Shown here: in pieces, positions 1 to 8,893 of the stretch
How positions within the stretch are numbered: position 1 is the stretch's first letter
Layout: every line of letters begins with the position of its first letter
From: Paenibacillus massiliensis 2301065 = DSM 16942
Lineage (GTDB): Bacteria; Bacillota; Bacilli; Paenibacillales; Paenibacillaceae
Reading direction: 5' to 3'
Assembly: GCF_000377505.1 (NCBI RefSeq)
Contig: NZ_KB898195.1
Location: 124,001-188,000, forward strand
Length of the DNA: 64,000 nt
Program-made: the position numbers and the translations under genes
The notes under the pieces: generated by a model
Database searches by the model: none
Seen by the model: only the letters and a program-made list of their open reading frames with translations
Told to the model about the DNA's origin: nothing

Positions 1-1
1 A

Positions 2-2350
2 CGCGAGCGTTCAGAGAGCTGGACGCAACGGATTCAAGCTTGTCTACCCGGAATCACCCAGCAGGCCATTGAACGTGCTGAAGGTTCGTCCATACTGGAC
101 AAGCCGCTGAGCAACCTGGAGGCCTGGCAGTTCCTGACGGTCGACAGCAAACGATTGCTGGAGAGCGGCTGGCAAGTATTGCTGCCAGCATGGTGGGAGG
201 CCGCTTCACGACGCAAGCCTCGGCTTCGTGCCAAGCTGCAGGAGGGTGAGGGCGAAGCCCGTGGACGCTCCTTCTTCGGACTGAACAGCCTGATTGAATT
301 CGACTGGCGTATCGCAATCGGCGAGCAGGAGCTGTCTGAGGAGGATTTCGCAGCCCTGGTCGCTCGTAACGAGCGGCTCGTCCGCTTCCGTGAGCAATGG
401 ATTCCACTCGATCCTGCTCTGCTGGAGCAGATTCGTCAGGCTATGCGAAGCATGAATCGCAAGCGCGGGTTATCGTTCCAGGATGTACTCCAGCTCCAAT
501 TGCGTGGCGGTTATATAAGAATCGCATCCGAGGGCGAGACAGAGGCAGGCGACGGTACTGAGGATGCATCCCAGCTGCAGCTGGAGGTCGAGCTGAATGA
601 TCATCTGCAGCAGGTGATCGAGCGGCTCACCCAGCAGTCGGACTGGCCGCTCTTGCCTGCCCCGAATGGGCTACAGGCTGAGCTGCGTTCCTACCAGCTT
701 CAGGGCTTCTCATGGATGGCATATATGCGCTCTCTAGGCCTTGGTGGATGTCTGGCGGACGATATGGGTCTCGGCAAGACCATTCAGTTCATTACCTATC
801 TCTTGCATGTCAAAGAGACCCGACAGGCCGCTCTATCATCTGCTGACCATGCCAAGAGACATGAAGCTACATCTGATGAAGCTCAGATAACGAATACCAG
901 TCAGAGGACTCGTCCTTCTCAGAAGGAAGCAGACCACAACAGCACATCTCTACCTTCTTGGCTGGCCGAACACGCTGAGCCGGGCGCCTCACTTCTGATC
1001 TGCCCGACCTCTGTACTGGGGAACTGGCAAAAGGAGCTACAGCGCTTCGCACCCTCCCTGAGAATCATGCTTCACTATGGGAGCGGGAGAGCCAAAGATG
1101 CGGAATTTGCTACTGCCGTCGCGAGCGTTGATATTGTGCTCACCTCCTTCGCCACGGCTGCCCTTGATCAGGAGCTGCTGCAGAAGTTCACTTGGGAGTC
1201 GCTTTGTCTGGATGAAGCACAAAACATCAAAAACGCTCAGACCCGTCAATCCGCAGCTGTTCGTACCTTCCCTGCCAAGCACCGTATTGCCTTGACGGGA
1301 ACACCGATTGAGAATCGGTTGGCGGAGCTATGGTCCATCTATGATTTTGCCAATCCAGGCTATCTGGGTAGCGCACAGGCCTTCCAGAATCGATTTGCAA
1401 AGGCGATCGAGAAGGATGGAGACGAGCATAAGACAGCAGAGCTACAGAAGCTCGTACAGCCCTTCATGCTCCGACGCAAGAAGAAGGATCCTTCCATTCA
1501 ATTGGACCTGCCTGACAAAAATGAAATGAAGACCTACATTCACCTGACGCCAGAGCAGAGCGCACTCTACGATCAGACCGTGCGTGAGCTGATGTCCCAG
1601 GTTCAGGTGCTGGAGGGAATGAAGCGCAAGGGTGCCATTCTCTCAGCTCTTACGAAGCTGAAGCAGCTGTGCAACCACCCTGTGCTGCTGACCAAGGAGG
1701 ACATCTCCTCCACCATGTCTGGCGCTACCAGCCTAACCGAAGTGGAGCAGGAGATGAATGACGCTGCAATGATTGCCCGCTCGTCCAAGCTGGAACGCCT
1801 CCTCGGCATGGTGCAGGAGCTACGGGAAGCGGATGAGCGCTGTCTGATCTTCACGCAATATTTAGGGATGGGCAATATACTACAACAGATATTGCAGCGC
1901 GTGCTCGGCGAACCAGTGCTGTATCTGCATGGCGGCACCTCGAAGAAGGCCCGTGACCGAATGATTGAAGAGTTCCAGTCTGAGGCTCTTTCCCCCTCAA
2001 CACGCCCTGCCGTGTTCATCCTGTCGATTAAGGCAGGCGGGGTCGGCTTGAATCTGACGGCTGCCAATCATGTCTTTCATTTCGATCGCTGGTGGAACCC
2101 GGCTGTCGAGAACCAGGCGACCGACCGTGCGTACCGAATGGGCCAGACCAAGGACGTTCAGGTGCACAAATTCATTGCCTTGGGCACGCTCGAAGAACGC
2201 ATTGACGAGATGCTTGAGAGCAAGCAGCAGCTTAGTGAGCATATCATCTCCAGCTCCGAGGGCTGGATTACGGAGCTTACAACCGAAGAACTGGGCGAGC
2301 TGATTACGCTCCGCAAGGATTGGACAGCCTCAGACGCCTCAAGGCCTTGA
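2..2350 (+). CDS. SNF2-family DEAD/DEAH-box helicase (5' end cut by window)
   Basis: ATP-dependent DNA translocase of the bacterial SNF2/Rad54-like (YwqA-type) family. The frame is open from base 2, so the N-terminus lies outside the window; about 782 residues are visible. Seen: an N-terminal SNF2-associated region with LLPAWW; Walker A DDMGLGKT (nt 758-781); DEAQ box (nt 1211-1222); LTGTPIENRLAELWS; and the C-terminal helicase motif with QATDRAYRMGQ (nt 2114-2146). Between motif I and motif Ia there is a hydrophilic Ser/Thr/Gln-rich insert (about nt 810-970) that looks like a flexible linker and is probably lineage-specific. In relatives this gene often follows a SWIM zinc-finger gene, which cannot be checked here. 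The cellular role, probably repair or recombination, is inference. Confidence 0.93.
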   Translation, partial: RERSESWTQRIQACLPGITQQAIERAEGSSILDKPLSNLEAWQFLTVDSKRLLESGWQVLLPAWWEAASRRKPRLRAKLQEGEGEARGRSFFGLNSLIEFDWRIAIGEQELSEEDFAALVARNERLVRFREQWIPLDPALLEQIRQAMRSMNRKRGLSFQDVLQLQLRGGYIRIASEGETEAGDGTEDASQLQLEVELNDHLQQVIERLTQQSDWPLLPAPNGLQAELRSYQLQGFSWMAYMRSLGLGGCLADDMGLGKTIQFITYLLHVKETRQAALSSADHAKRHEATSDEAQITNTSQRTRPSQKEADHNSTSLPSWLAEHAEPGASLLICPTSVLGNWQKELQRFAPSLRIMLHYGSGRAKDAEFATAVASVDIVLTSFATAALDQELLQKFTWESLCLDEAQNIKNAQTRQSAAVRTFPAKHRIALTGTPIENRLAELWSIYDFANPGYLGSAQAFQNRFAKAIEKDGDEHKTAELQKLVQPFMLRRKKKDPSIQLDLPDKNEMKTYIHLTPEQSALYDQTVRELMSQVQVLEGMKRKGAILSALTKLKQLCNHPVLLTKEDISSTMSGATSLTEVEQEMNDAAMIARSSKLERLLGMVQELREADERCLIFTQYLGMGNILQQILQRVLGEPVLYLHGGTSKKARDRMIEEFQSEALSPSTRPAVFILSIKAGGVGLNLTAANHVFHFDRWWNPAVENQATDRAYRMGQTKDVQVHKFIALGTLEERIDEMLESKQQLSEHIISSSEGWITELTTEELGELITLRKDWTASDASRP

Positions 2351-2858
2351 GAGCGCGAGGACTCGAGATTAGCATTTTGCATAAATCCGATTGTTTCCGC
2401 TTGTAGAATCGTCTGCATTCGACACCATGTGCTGCCAGACCTTAGCGAATGGTTATGGATTTATGCAAAATGCCTTTTAAATTCATGAACAATACTTGTT
2501 TCTTCGTAATCTAGGCGATGCCAGATTTACAAAATTGTATTATTTTCAGCACAGGACTATATGTATATAGTTCCATTTGGGTTGCATTACACCAATGGCC
2601 TCACTATTCAGTTGTTCAACCTTTAATTCATCTAACAACGACAACCTGTCGTACAATATTCCCTATACACCTTCATATCACTTCAAGTGAACAGATATCT
2701 CATGATTTTGTGCCAAATTTCGCACCATGCAGCATATAGAGTCGATGAATTGATTACAAAAGTGTTGTTTGTAGAATCTTGTTTTGTTGCCGCTCCACTC
2801 AGTAAAATGTTAAGAGATTGATATTTTCATATTTTGTCATTTGGAAAGGAGCATCTCC
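2351..2858. other. 508-bp intergenic region with a perfect inverted repeat
   Basis: No convincing gene. A small ORF at 2518-2739 lacks a good ribosome binding site and resembles no family. The left part holds a perfect 17-bp inverted repeat (2372-2388 with 2457-2473). The AT-rich right part is the probable promoter region of the efflux operon, but I could not pick one clear -35/-10 pair. Confidence 0.6.
2372..2473. repeat. Perfect 17-bp inverted repeat enclosing 68 bp
   Basis: The left arm GCATTTTGCATAAATCC (2372-2388) is the exact reverse complement of the right arm (2457-2473). It lies just downstream of the helicase gene. The arms are too far apart for a compact terminator and no T-run follows. 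It could be a small MITE-like element, a long-range mRNA hairpin or a two-site operator. No target-site duplication was found beside the arms. Confidence 0.6.
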
Positions 2859-4067
2859 ATGAAACATCAACCAGCCGCAGCCGTGCTGCTGCTGTCGTTG
2901 TCTGCCGCCCTCAGTATGCCGTCAGCTGTCGGGGCCGCCGGGGGTTCCACATCTACAGCTCCCCTTGGCACGGAGGCAGCCTTATCTGCCTCATCCCAAG
3001 CCAAGACTACTGCACCCACTGCTACAACACAGACAGTCAACAGCAGTAACAACGCCCAGCAACAGGACCTGACTCTGGAGCAGGCTAACATATGGGCCCA
3101 GGCCAACAGCTACACTTTGAAGACAGCCGCACAGGACCTTGAACGCAAAGACCTCGAGCTGAAAAAGAGCATCGATGCTTTGGGATACATACAGCAACCC
3201 TCCAATCTGGAAGAGTCGGATTCCTCCGCCAACAATTCTGCCTGGAGAGACTACACCTCTGCCAATCTTTCCTATCTATCAGCCAAGAAGCAGTCCGAAT
3301 TCGAGAAAGATAAGGTCTATGCTCAGACTATGAAAACCTACTATGGGATCTTCACGGCCGAGAATCAGGTCCTTGTCGCCCAAGAGTCTGTTCAGATCGC
3401 CAAGCTGGAGGAGCGGATTGCTATTGCCAAGCTGGCCCGTGGGCTAATCTCGGAGAAGAGCAAGATCGATAGCACGAAAGCACGCTCCGATGCGGAGCTG
3501 ACGCTGGAGCAGCGCAAGACCGATCTACAGAAGGCCAAGGACGAGCTGAATACCTTGATGAACAAGCCCAAAGGTACGTCATTCAACCTTGTGGATCCTC
3601 CAGTCTATAAGGAACCAGAGCCTATGAATGTGGAGACACATATCACAGGCCTGCTCAAAGATAACCCAACGATCTGGCAGCTGCAGGACGCCGTCAAGAA
3701 TGCAGAAATTACGCTGCGTTATTACAATTTTCAAGGTACCGCCGAGGACTATGAACTGGTCAAGCTGGATCTAAAAAATGCCAACGAGGCCCTGACCAAC
3801 GGCAAGGATAATTTTGCCGAATCGGTAAGATCTCTATACACCACGCTGCAGGATGAACAGAAAAAATACGTACAGCTGCACGAAGATCTGGAGATTGCCC
3901 AAGCTGACTTGGTGCTGGCTCAGAAGAAATGGGAGCGCGGCATGATCGTAGAGCTAGAGCTCATCAAAGCCCGCTTGAGCGTGGAGCAGTTGAAGCAGCA
4001 GATTAACGATCTGGCCATTGGGCTGATTCAGTCCAACTATACCTTGAACAAACCTTGGAGCAGCTGA
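2859..4067 (+). CDS. TolC-like coiled-coil protein of an efflux operon
   Basis: 402-aa secreted protein of the outer-membrane-efflux (TolC) superfamily as found in Paenibacillus-type genomes. The ATG at 2859 is chosen because GGAAAGGAG sits about 7 nt upstream; an in-frame TTG at 2841 would remove that site. Residues 1-27 form a signal peptide (Lys/His n-region, Leu/Ala-rich core, VGAAGG cleavage region). The rest is rich in Lys, Glu and Gln with long heptad-like helices (about 60-210 and 250-390), as in TolC alpha-hairpins; I see no obvious beta-barrel strands. It is first in an operon with a MacA-like adaptor and a MacB-like ABC exporter. In a monoderm it cannot form a classical outer-membrane duct, so it may act as a cell-wall-spanning or scaffold partner (inference). 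Confidence 0.75.
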   Translation: MKHQPAAAVLLLSLSAALSMPSAVGAAGGSTSTAPLGTEAALSASSQAKTTAPTATTQTVNSSNNAQQQDLTLEQANIWAQANSYTLKTAAQDLERKDLELKKSIDALGYIQQPSNLEESDSSANNSAWRDYTSANLSYLSAKKQSEFEKDKVYAQTMKTYYGIFTAENQVLVAQESVQIAKLEERIAIAKLARGLISEKSKIDSTKARSDAELTLEQRKTDLQKAKDELNTLMNKPKGTSFNLVDPPVYKEPEPMNVETHITGLLKDNPTIWQLQDAVKNAEITLRYYNFQGTAEDYELVKLDLKNANEALTNGKDNFAESVRSLYTTLQDEQKKYVQLHEDLEIAQADLVLAQKKWERGMIVELELIKARLSVEQLKQQINDLAIGLIQSNYTLNKPWSS

Positions 4068-4083
4068 CCCATACTTTCGAACT

Positions 4084-4188
4084 GAGTTTTGTAAGAAGTA
4101 ATTCAGGAAGTAAAGCTCACAAAACTAAGTCTATGCTTCCGAAGCGAGTTTTGTACGAAGGTAACTCAGGAAGTAAAGCTCACAAAAT
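4084..4188 (+). repeat. Two direct copies of a 42-43-nt hairpin-forming element
   Basis: Copy 1 (4084-4125) and copy 2 (4146-4188) share GAGTTTTGTA, then CAGGAAGTAAAGCTCACAAA, differing at a few positions plus one inserted base. Each copy starts with AGTTTTGT and ends with ACAAAAC/T, so each can fold into its own stem-loop. They fill the gap between the TolC-like and adaptor genes, just before the adaptor's AGGAGAGG site. They could tune adaptor expression or stabilise the mRNA, or be copies of a dispersed genomic repeat (inference). Confidence 0.7.
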
Positions 4189-4208
4189 TTTTAGGAGAGG
4201 AACCAGAC

Positions 4209-5669
4209 ATGTCAGAGAACCAAATGAACAACGCATTACAGCAGCTACGGAAGAAACGCCGGAAGAAATGGATCATCAGTGCCATCGTGGTACTAGCACT
4301 TGGGGGCGGAGGGGCCGCCGTATACAGCTCCATGGGCAAGTCTGATGAGCCAGCTATGATGGCCATTCCGAATGAATCGATTATTGTTGAGCGCGGTGAC
4401 ATCACCGAGACCTTGTCTGTTACGGGAACGGTCAAAGCCTCCAAGGAAGTGAATTTGAATTTCAACAGCACCAGTACAGACAAGCTGGCTGAGGTCAATG
4501 TCAAAATCGGAGATCAGGTGAAGCAAGGACAGCTGCTAGGTCGGCTAAACGATACGGAAGCCAAGCTGCAAATCCAGAACGCCGAGGATGCCCTTCGCAT
4601 GGCCCGCTCCAAGCTCGCGGATGCCACGAAGGGTCCGAAGGAGACCGAGGTGGAGCTGCAGGAAATGAACGTGCAGAAGGCTGCGAAGGCACTGGAGACC
4701 GCGAAGAGCAGCTATGAGCTGCAGGAGGCCGAGAATCAGCTCAAGACAGCCCAGAGCGACCTGGAGATGGCACGCAAGACCTACGAGGATCAAAAGTTCC
4801 TGAGCGATTCGGGAGCCATCTCCGCCAAGGAGATGACAGAGGCCGAGCAGGCTTGGGAGAAAGCACAGGCCAGCTATGACACAACTGAGCTGCAGATGCG
4901 CAAGACTCGCGATCAGATCGAGAGCAGCATTGAGGATGCAGAGATGTCCTATCGCACAGCCCAGCTGGAGCTGAAGAAACTGAAAGATCCACCGGAGAAG
5001 GACACGCTTGAGAATCTGCAAATCGACATTAGCCGCGCTGAGACAGATCTGGAGCAAAAGCGCAGCGAGCTGAACAAGCTGCAGATTACGGCACCTTGGG
5101 ACGGTGTCATCCTCAAGGTCAATGGCGATGTGGGCACGAGCCCGACAGCTCCATTCATCGTGATGAACAACTCCAACTCCAGTGACCTGAAGGTAGCGAC
5201 CAAGATCAACCAGAGTGACATCGTAAAGGTGAAAACGGGGCAAAAAGCCATTTTGACGACGACGGCTTATCCTGGCGAGGAATTCGAGGGAACCGTCACC
5301 TTCATCTCACCAGAAGTATCTGCAGATGAGGGCGTGAATGCTTACGCCGCTGAATTATCCATCACGAATTCGGACAACAAGCTGAAGACGGGGATGATTA
5401 TGAATATTGCTGTTGAGCTCAGCAAGGTCGAGAATGTCCTGTTCGTACCCGTAACAGCCATCCAATCCGATGGAGGAGCAGACGGGGTCTATGTTGCCGC
5501 TGATCCCTCCAATACGTCTGCCTATGAATTCAAGCCGGTAGAGCTGGGACTCTACACGACGGACCGTGTGGAATTAAAGTCGGGCGTAAATGAGGGAGAT
5601 ACGGTCGTCATCCCTGCACCAGGCGGCGCTGGCATGATGGATGGCTCGGCAGGAGCGGTCTTCCCATGA
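4209..5669 (+). CDS. MacA/HlyD-type efflux adaptor subunit
   Basis: 486-aa membrane-fusion protein, the YknX/MacA-like adaptor of an ABC exporter. AGGAGAGG precedes the ATG. Seen: one N-terminal membrane anchor (about residues 19-40) after a basic KKRRKK stretch; a split lipoyl/barrel-sandwich region (SVTGTVKASKEVNLNF early, ITAPWDGVILKVNGDVG after the hairpin); between them a very long Glu/Lys/Ala-rich coiled coil (about 100-285); then beta-barrel and membrane-proximal domains with the FVPVTAIQ motif. It ends in a Gly/Met-rich tail. Its stop overlaps the ATPase start by 4 nt, indicating translational coupling. It should link the permease to the TolC-like protein. Confidence 0.9.
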   Translation: MSENQMNNALQQLRKKRRKKWIISAIVVLALGGGGAAVYSSMGKSDEPAMMAIPNESIIVERGDITETLSVTGTVKASKEVNLNFNSTSTDKLAEVNVKIGDQVKQGQLLGRLNDTEAKLQIQNAEDALRMARSKLADATKGPKETEVELQEMNVQKAAKALETAKSSYELQEAENQLKTAQSDLEMARKTYEDQKFLSDSGAISAKEMTEAEQAWEKAQASYDTTELQMRKTRDQIESSIEDAEMSYRTAQLELKKLKDPPEKDTLENLQIDISRAETDLEQKRSELNKLQITAPWDGVILKVNGDVGTSPTAPFIVMNNSNSSDLKVATKINQSDIVKVKTGQKAILTTTAYPGEEFEGTVTFISPEVSADEGVNAYAAELSITNSDNKLKTGMIMNIAVELSKVENVLFVPVTAIQSDGGADGVYVAADPSNTSAYEFKPVELGLYTTDRVELKSGVNEGDTVVIPAPGGAGMMDGSAGAVFP

Positions 5670-6385
5670 GTGCAGTAATGGAGATTCGAAATCTGAAGAA
5701 AATCTATCACGTGGGTGATCAGGAGATCCACGCGCTCAAGGACGTAAGTATGTCCATTCAAGAAGGGGAATTCGTAGCGGTCATGGGACCGTCCGGGTCC
5801 GGAAAATCCACGATGATGAATGTGATGGGCTGTCTGGATTCACCTACATCCGGCGAATTCTATCTGGACGGATACTCCATTCTGGACGCGCGTGAATATG
5901 AGCTGGCACATATCCGCAATGAGAAGATCGGCTTCGTCTTCCAAAAGTTCCACCTGCTTCCCCGCTCGACAGCTCTTGCAAATGTGGAGCTGCCTCTGCT
6001 CTATGCGGGCGTGTCCGCCCGAGAGCGGCGTGAACGAGCTATTGAGGCGCTCGCGAGTGTCGGACTGGCCGAGCGAATGTACAATAAGCCAAATGAGCTA
6101 TCCGGCGGACAGCAGCAACGTGTCTCCATTGCCAGAGCGCTCGTCGCCAATCCCGTAATTCTGCTCGCTGATGAACCGACCGGAGCGCTGGATTCGCGGA
6201 CAAGCCGCGAGATTATGGAGATCTTCCAGGATCTCAACGATCATGGGAAGACGATTGTATTGGTCACGCATGATATTGAGGTGTCGGAGTACGCCAAGCG
6301 GCTGGTTCACTTTCGCGACGGGCAGATTGAACAGGATCATCCGGTAGAGAACCGGAGATTCGCGCGAAAGGAAGTGGTGGAGTGA
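5666..6385 (+). CDS. MacB/LolD-type ABC transporter ATP-binding protein
   Basis: 239-aa nucleotide-binding subunit of the type VII (MacB/FtsX-like) exporter, in the same class as YknY. Walker A GPSGSGKS is at residues 41-48, followed by the Q-loop FVFQKFHLLPRSTALANVELP, signature LSGGQQQRVSIARAL, Walker B ILLADEPTGALD and the switch His in LVTHD. The ATG overlaps the adaptor stop (ATGA), and its own stop overlaps the GTG of the permease, so the three genes form one tightly coupled unit. It hydrolyses ATP in the cytoplasm to drive conformational change in the permease; the exported substrate is unknown. Confidence 0.95.
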   Translation: MSAVMEIRNLKKIYHVGDQEIHALKDVSMSIQEGEFVAVMGPSGSGKSTMMNVMGCLDSPTSGEFYLDGYSILDAREYELAHIRNEKIGFVFQKFHLLPRSTALANVELPLLYAGVSARERRERAIEALASVGLAERMYNKPNELSGGQQQRVSIARALVANPVILLADEPTGALDSRTSREIMEIFQDLNDHGKTIVLVTHDIEVSEYAKRLVHFRDGQIEQDHPVENRRFARKEVVE

Positions 6386-7593
6386 GTTTCCTCGAGACGA
6401 TTCGTGTAGCACTGAGCAGTCTGCGCAGTAATCTGCTCCGTACGATCCTGACGATGCTGGGGATCATCATTGGGATCGGTGCGGTGATTGCCATCATGGC
6501 TATTGGCCGCGGAACGTCCGCCAGCATCACGAAGGAGATCAACGGACTAGGCAGTAATCTGCTCATGATCTATCCGTATGCACCCTTCGACGAGAACAAC
6601 TGGATGACGATGGCCCAGCCCAAAAATTTCACCCTTGAAGATGCAAAGGGCATGGAGAAGCTTCCCTCTGTTGCTGATGTAGCGCCTAGTGCCATGAATT
6701 CAGCCAAAGCCTCTTGGAAGCGGCAAGTCGTAGATGCTCAGGTTGAGGCTACTACCGAGTCCTTTTACCGTGTCAAAAAGCTCTCGCTGAAGTACGGTCG
6801 CACCTTCACCCATCACGAGGTGGACAACCGCATGAACGTTATCATTCTGGGCTCCGATGCAGCACAGTCGCTCTTCGGGCAAGCAGCCTCTACCGCTGTA
6901 GGACAGACGATCCAGCTCAAGGATATTCCGTTCAAGGTCGTCGGCGTGATGAATCCAGCCAACAGCGCACGCAGCTATACGAACAATCAGGTCTACATTC
7001 CCCTTACGACGGGGATGAACATGTTTGGCCAGATGAATATTCAGGAAATGAATGCCTCCGCTATCACCTTCGACAAGATCGATCAGGCCAAGGAGGAGAT
7101 TAGGCAGTTGCTACGTAGCAGTCATAAGCTGAAGCCTGAGGAGCAAGATGACTTCCAGTTCATGACGCAATCAGAGATCATGCAAATGTCCTCTGGTGTC
7201 AACGATACGATGAATCTGCTGCTGCTTGGCGTGGCTGGTATTGCACTCGTCATTGGCGGGGTCGGTATTATGAACATCATGCTGGTATCCGTAACCGAGC
7301 GTACGCGGGAGATCGGTATCCGCAAGGCGATTGGAGCAAGACGCAGCAATATTCTGACCCAATTCCTGACCGAGTCGGTCTTCATCAGTCTGATTGGCGG
7401 CTTGATTGGGATTGGCACCGGGATTGGCGCAGCCAAGATGCTGCAGAAGTTCGCGGGCATGCCGATTGAATTCTCGTATGAGCCAATTATCTATGCCTTT
7501 ACCAGCTGTGTACTGGTTGGAGTAGTCTTCGGCGTATATCCGGCACTTAAGGCCTCCAAGCTCAAGCCGATCGACGCGCTTCGTTATGAATAG
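6382..7593 (+). CDS. MacB/FtsX-type ABC transporter permease
   Basis: 403-aa permease with the MacB architecture: TM1 at about residues 20-42 (TILTMLGIIIGIGAVIAIMA), a large extracytoplasmic MacB_PCD domain (about 45-270), then three C-terminal TMs forming the FtsX domain, including GVAGIALVIGGVGIMNIMLV and the conserved VTERTREIGIRKAIGARR coupling segment. GTG start overlapping the ATPase stop (GTGA). The C-terminus ASKLKPIDALRYE is the usual family ending. B. subtilis YknWXYZ is the closest known arrangement and protects against the SdpC toxin; a role in toxin or peptide efflux is plausible but inferred. Confidence 0.95.
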   Translation: MSFLETIRVALSSLRSNLLRTILTMLGIIIGIGAVIAIMAIGRGTSASITKEINGLGSNLLMIYPYAPFDENNWMTMAQPKNFTLEDAKGMEKLPSVADVAPSAMNSAKASWKRQVVDAQVEATTESFYRVKKLSLKYGRTFTHHEVDNRMNVIILGSDAAQSLFGQAASTAVGQTIQLKDIPFKVVGVMNPANSARSYTNNQVYIPLTTGMNMFGQMNIQEMNASAITFDKIDQAKEEIRQLLRSSHKLKPEEQDDFQFMTQSEIMQMSSGVNDTMNLLLLGVAGIALVIGGVGIMNIMLVSVTERTREIGIRKAIGARRSNILTQFLTESVFISLIGGLIGIGTGIGAAKMLQKFAGMPIEFSYEPIIYAFTSCVLVGVVFGVYPALKASKLKPIDALRYE

Positions 7594-7831
7594 GATGATA
7601 TGCGGACCGATTCAGGACGCAACATGATGAATGTCCATTCCGGACAAACGAGCCTTAAAGATTGCTGTTTAGCCTGATTTTTTATACTAAAAGTATGTAC
7701 ATACCGTCTCTTGGTAAAATGGAAGTACGACTGGCCATTTACACGGGGACGGTTTCTTGGCGTATATATTTTGTGTATGCATTGATGCTTATAGAAATTT
7801 CAAGTTCCTCAAAGATTGGGGGTATATCATC

Positions 7832-7993
7832 ATGAAAAAAAATAGTTACAACGAAAATATTGATATGCTAGAGGTACATCCTGAGTTTGTTGAGGCAGGC
7901 ATAAAACATGCTGGAAAAAAAGGATATCCGTCGCTTCGATTTATAAAATTGGATTATAGCAATTCAGATACAGCACACAAGCGATTCTTGTAA
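7832..7993 (+). CDS. Possible small hypothetical protein (53 aa)
   Basis: Unrecognised. ATG at 7832 is preceded by a G-rich site (TTGGGGGT) about 8 nt upstream, and the product is a charged peptide of 53 residues with Lys at the start (MKKNSYNEN) and no membrane segment. An in-frame extension to 7757 adds a Cys/Phe-rich stretch without a ribosome binding site and is less likely. Codon use is more AT-rich than in the neighbours, which fits either a recent acquisition, a gene remnant or a chance ORF. Confidence 0.3.
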   Translation: MKKNSYNENIDMLEVHPEFVEAGIKHAGKKGYPSLRFIKLDYSNSDTAHKRFL

Positions 7994-8056
7994 TCAGCTG
8001 TCTTGATGTGTAGGGTGCACCAGATGGGTTACTCCTGAAATAACTTGCTTCAGTGC

Positions 8057-8085
8057 GTGAAAAAAAGTGCAGCTTGTGCTACAAT
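8057..8085 (+). promoter_or_regulatory. Candidate sigma-A promoter for udk
   Basis: -35 GTGAAA (8057-8062) and -10 TACAAT (8080-8085) are separated by 17 bp. The -10 forms an interrupted palindrome with ATTGTA just downstream. Distance to the udk start is about 48 nt, with a CAGGGGGG-type ribosome binding site between. Confidence 0.45.
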
Positions 8086-8132
8086 ACATGAATTGTACAG
8101 CCTATAACTTCAGGGGGGTTAATTGAATCACC

Positions 8133-8765
8133 ATGCTCATTATTGGTATCGCCGGCGGCACCGGCTCTGGGAAGACCAGCGTTGCTCGTTCAGTTATTGA
8201 CCGCCTGGGATCAGGGAAGGTTACCTTCATCTCTCAGGATAATTATTATAAAGACCAGCCTCACCTCAGCTTCGCGGAGCGCGAACGGACGAACTACGAT
8301 CATCCCTTCGCTTTTGACAATGACCTGCTCATGGAGCACCTGACACAGCTCAAGCAAGGCGAGCCGGCTCACGCACCTATCTATGATTTCACTCGCCATG
8401 CGCGCTCTACGGAGACGATCAAGCTGAAGCCTAACAACATTGTCATTCTGGAAGGGCTTCATGTGTTATCAGATGAGAAGCTCCGTACAATTCTCGATAT
8501 CAAAGTATTCGTCGATACTGATCCTGATGTGCGGATTCTGCGTCGTGTACTCCGTGATATTGAGGAGCGCGGACGGACGATTCAATCCATTCATCAGCAA
8601 TATCTGACTACCGTCAAGCCTATGCACGAGGCCTTCATCGAGCCTTCAAAGAAATATGCAGACCTGATTATTCCCGAGGGTGGGCAAAATGAAGTCGGCA
8701 TTCAGCTGCTGTCCGTGCTGACCGAGAAGTATCTGACTGGTGATAAAAAGTGGCCTAGCGCCTAG
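8133..8765 (+). CDS. udk: Uridine kinase
   Basis: 210 aa, the usual size for bacterial uridine/cytidine kinase, which phosphorylates uridine or cytidine to UMP or CMP in pyrimidine salvage. P-loop GGTGSGKT at residues 8-15 begins right at the N-terminus; DNYY and NYDHPFAFD follow as in the PRK/Udk family, then YDFTRHAR (nucleoside-binding region), ILEGLHVL and the RILRRVLRDIEERGR lid segment. ATG at 8133 follows AGGGGGG at a slightly long spacing. Standalone gene with its own promoter; no other pyrimidine genes are nearby. Confidence 0.93.
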   Translation: MLIIGIAGGTGSGKTSVARSVIDRLGSGKVTFISQDNYYKDQPHLSFAERERTNYDHPFAFDNDLLMEHLTQLKQGEPAHAPIYDFTRHARSTETIKLKPNNIVILEGLHVLSDEKLRTILDIKVFVDTDPDVRILRRVLRDIEERGRTIQSIHQQYLTTVKPMHEAFIEPSKKYADLIIPEGGQNEVGIQLLSVLTEKYLTGDKKWPSA

Positions 8766-8893
8766 AATCTTATGATTTGCGCACGTCCATTGCAGCAATG
8801 ACATCCCATTGCAGCCATGGCCTGATTTGTTTTCTATGTATTTCTCGATTTTTTGTAGCAGCCTAATGAATTCTCAGGAAAGGACGACTCCGC

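Larger units (their letters stand above)
7594..8132. other. 539-bp spacer between the efflux operon and udk
   Basis: No clear terminator follows the permease. The spacer contains one possible small ORF (7832-7993) and, at its right end, a plausible uridine kinase promoter. The 7594-7740 part shows no ORF and no repeat that I recognise. Confidence 0.5.

Noticed and set aside
2372..2473. Insertion sequence with terminal inverted repeats
   Set aside because: Only 102 bp, no transposase and no target-site duplication; kept as an unexplained inverted repeat.
2518..2739. 73-aa plus-strand ORF in the gap before the efflux operon
   Set aside because: No ribosome binding site, unusual composition and no family resemblance.
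4545..5243. 232-aa minus-strand Leu-rich ORF opposite the efflux adaptor
   Set aside because: Leu-rich composition comes from the complement of CAG/GAG-rich coiled-coil codons; no start context.
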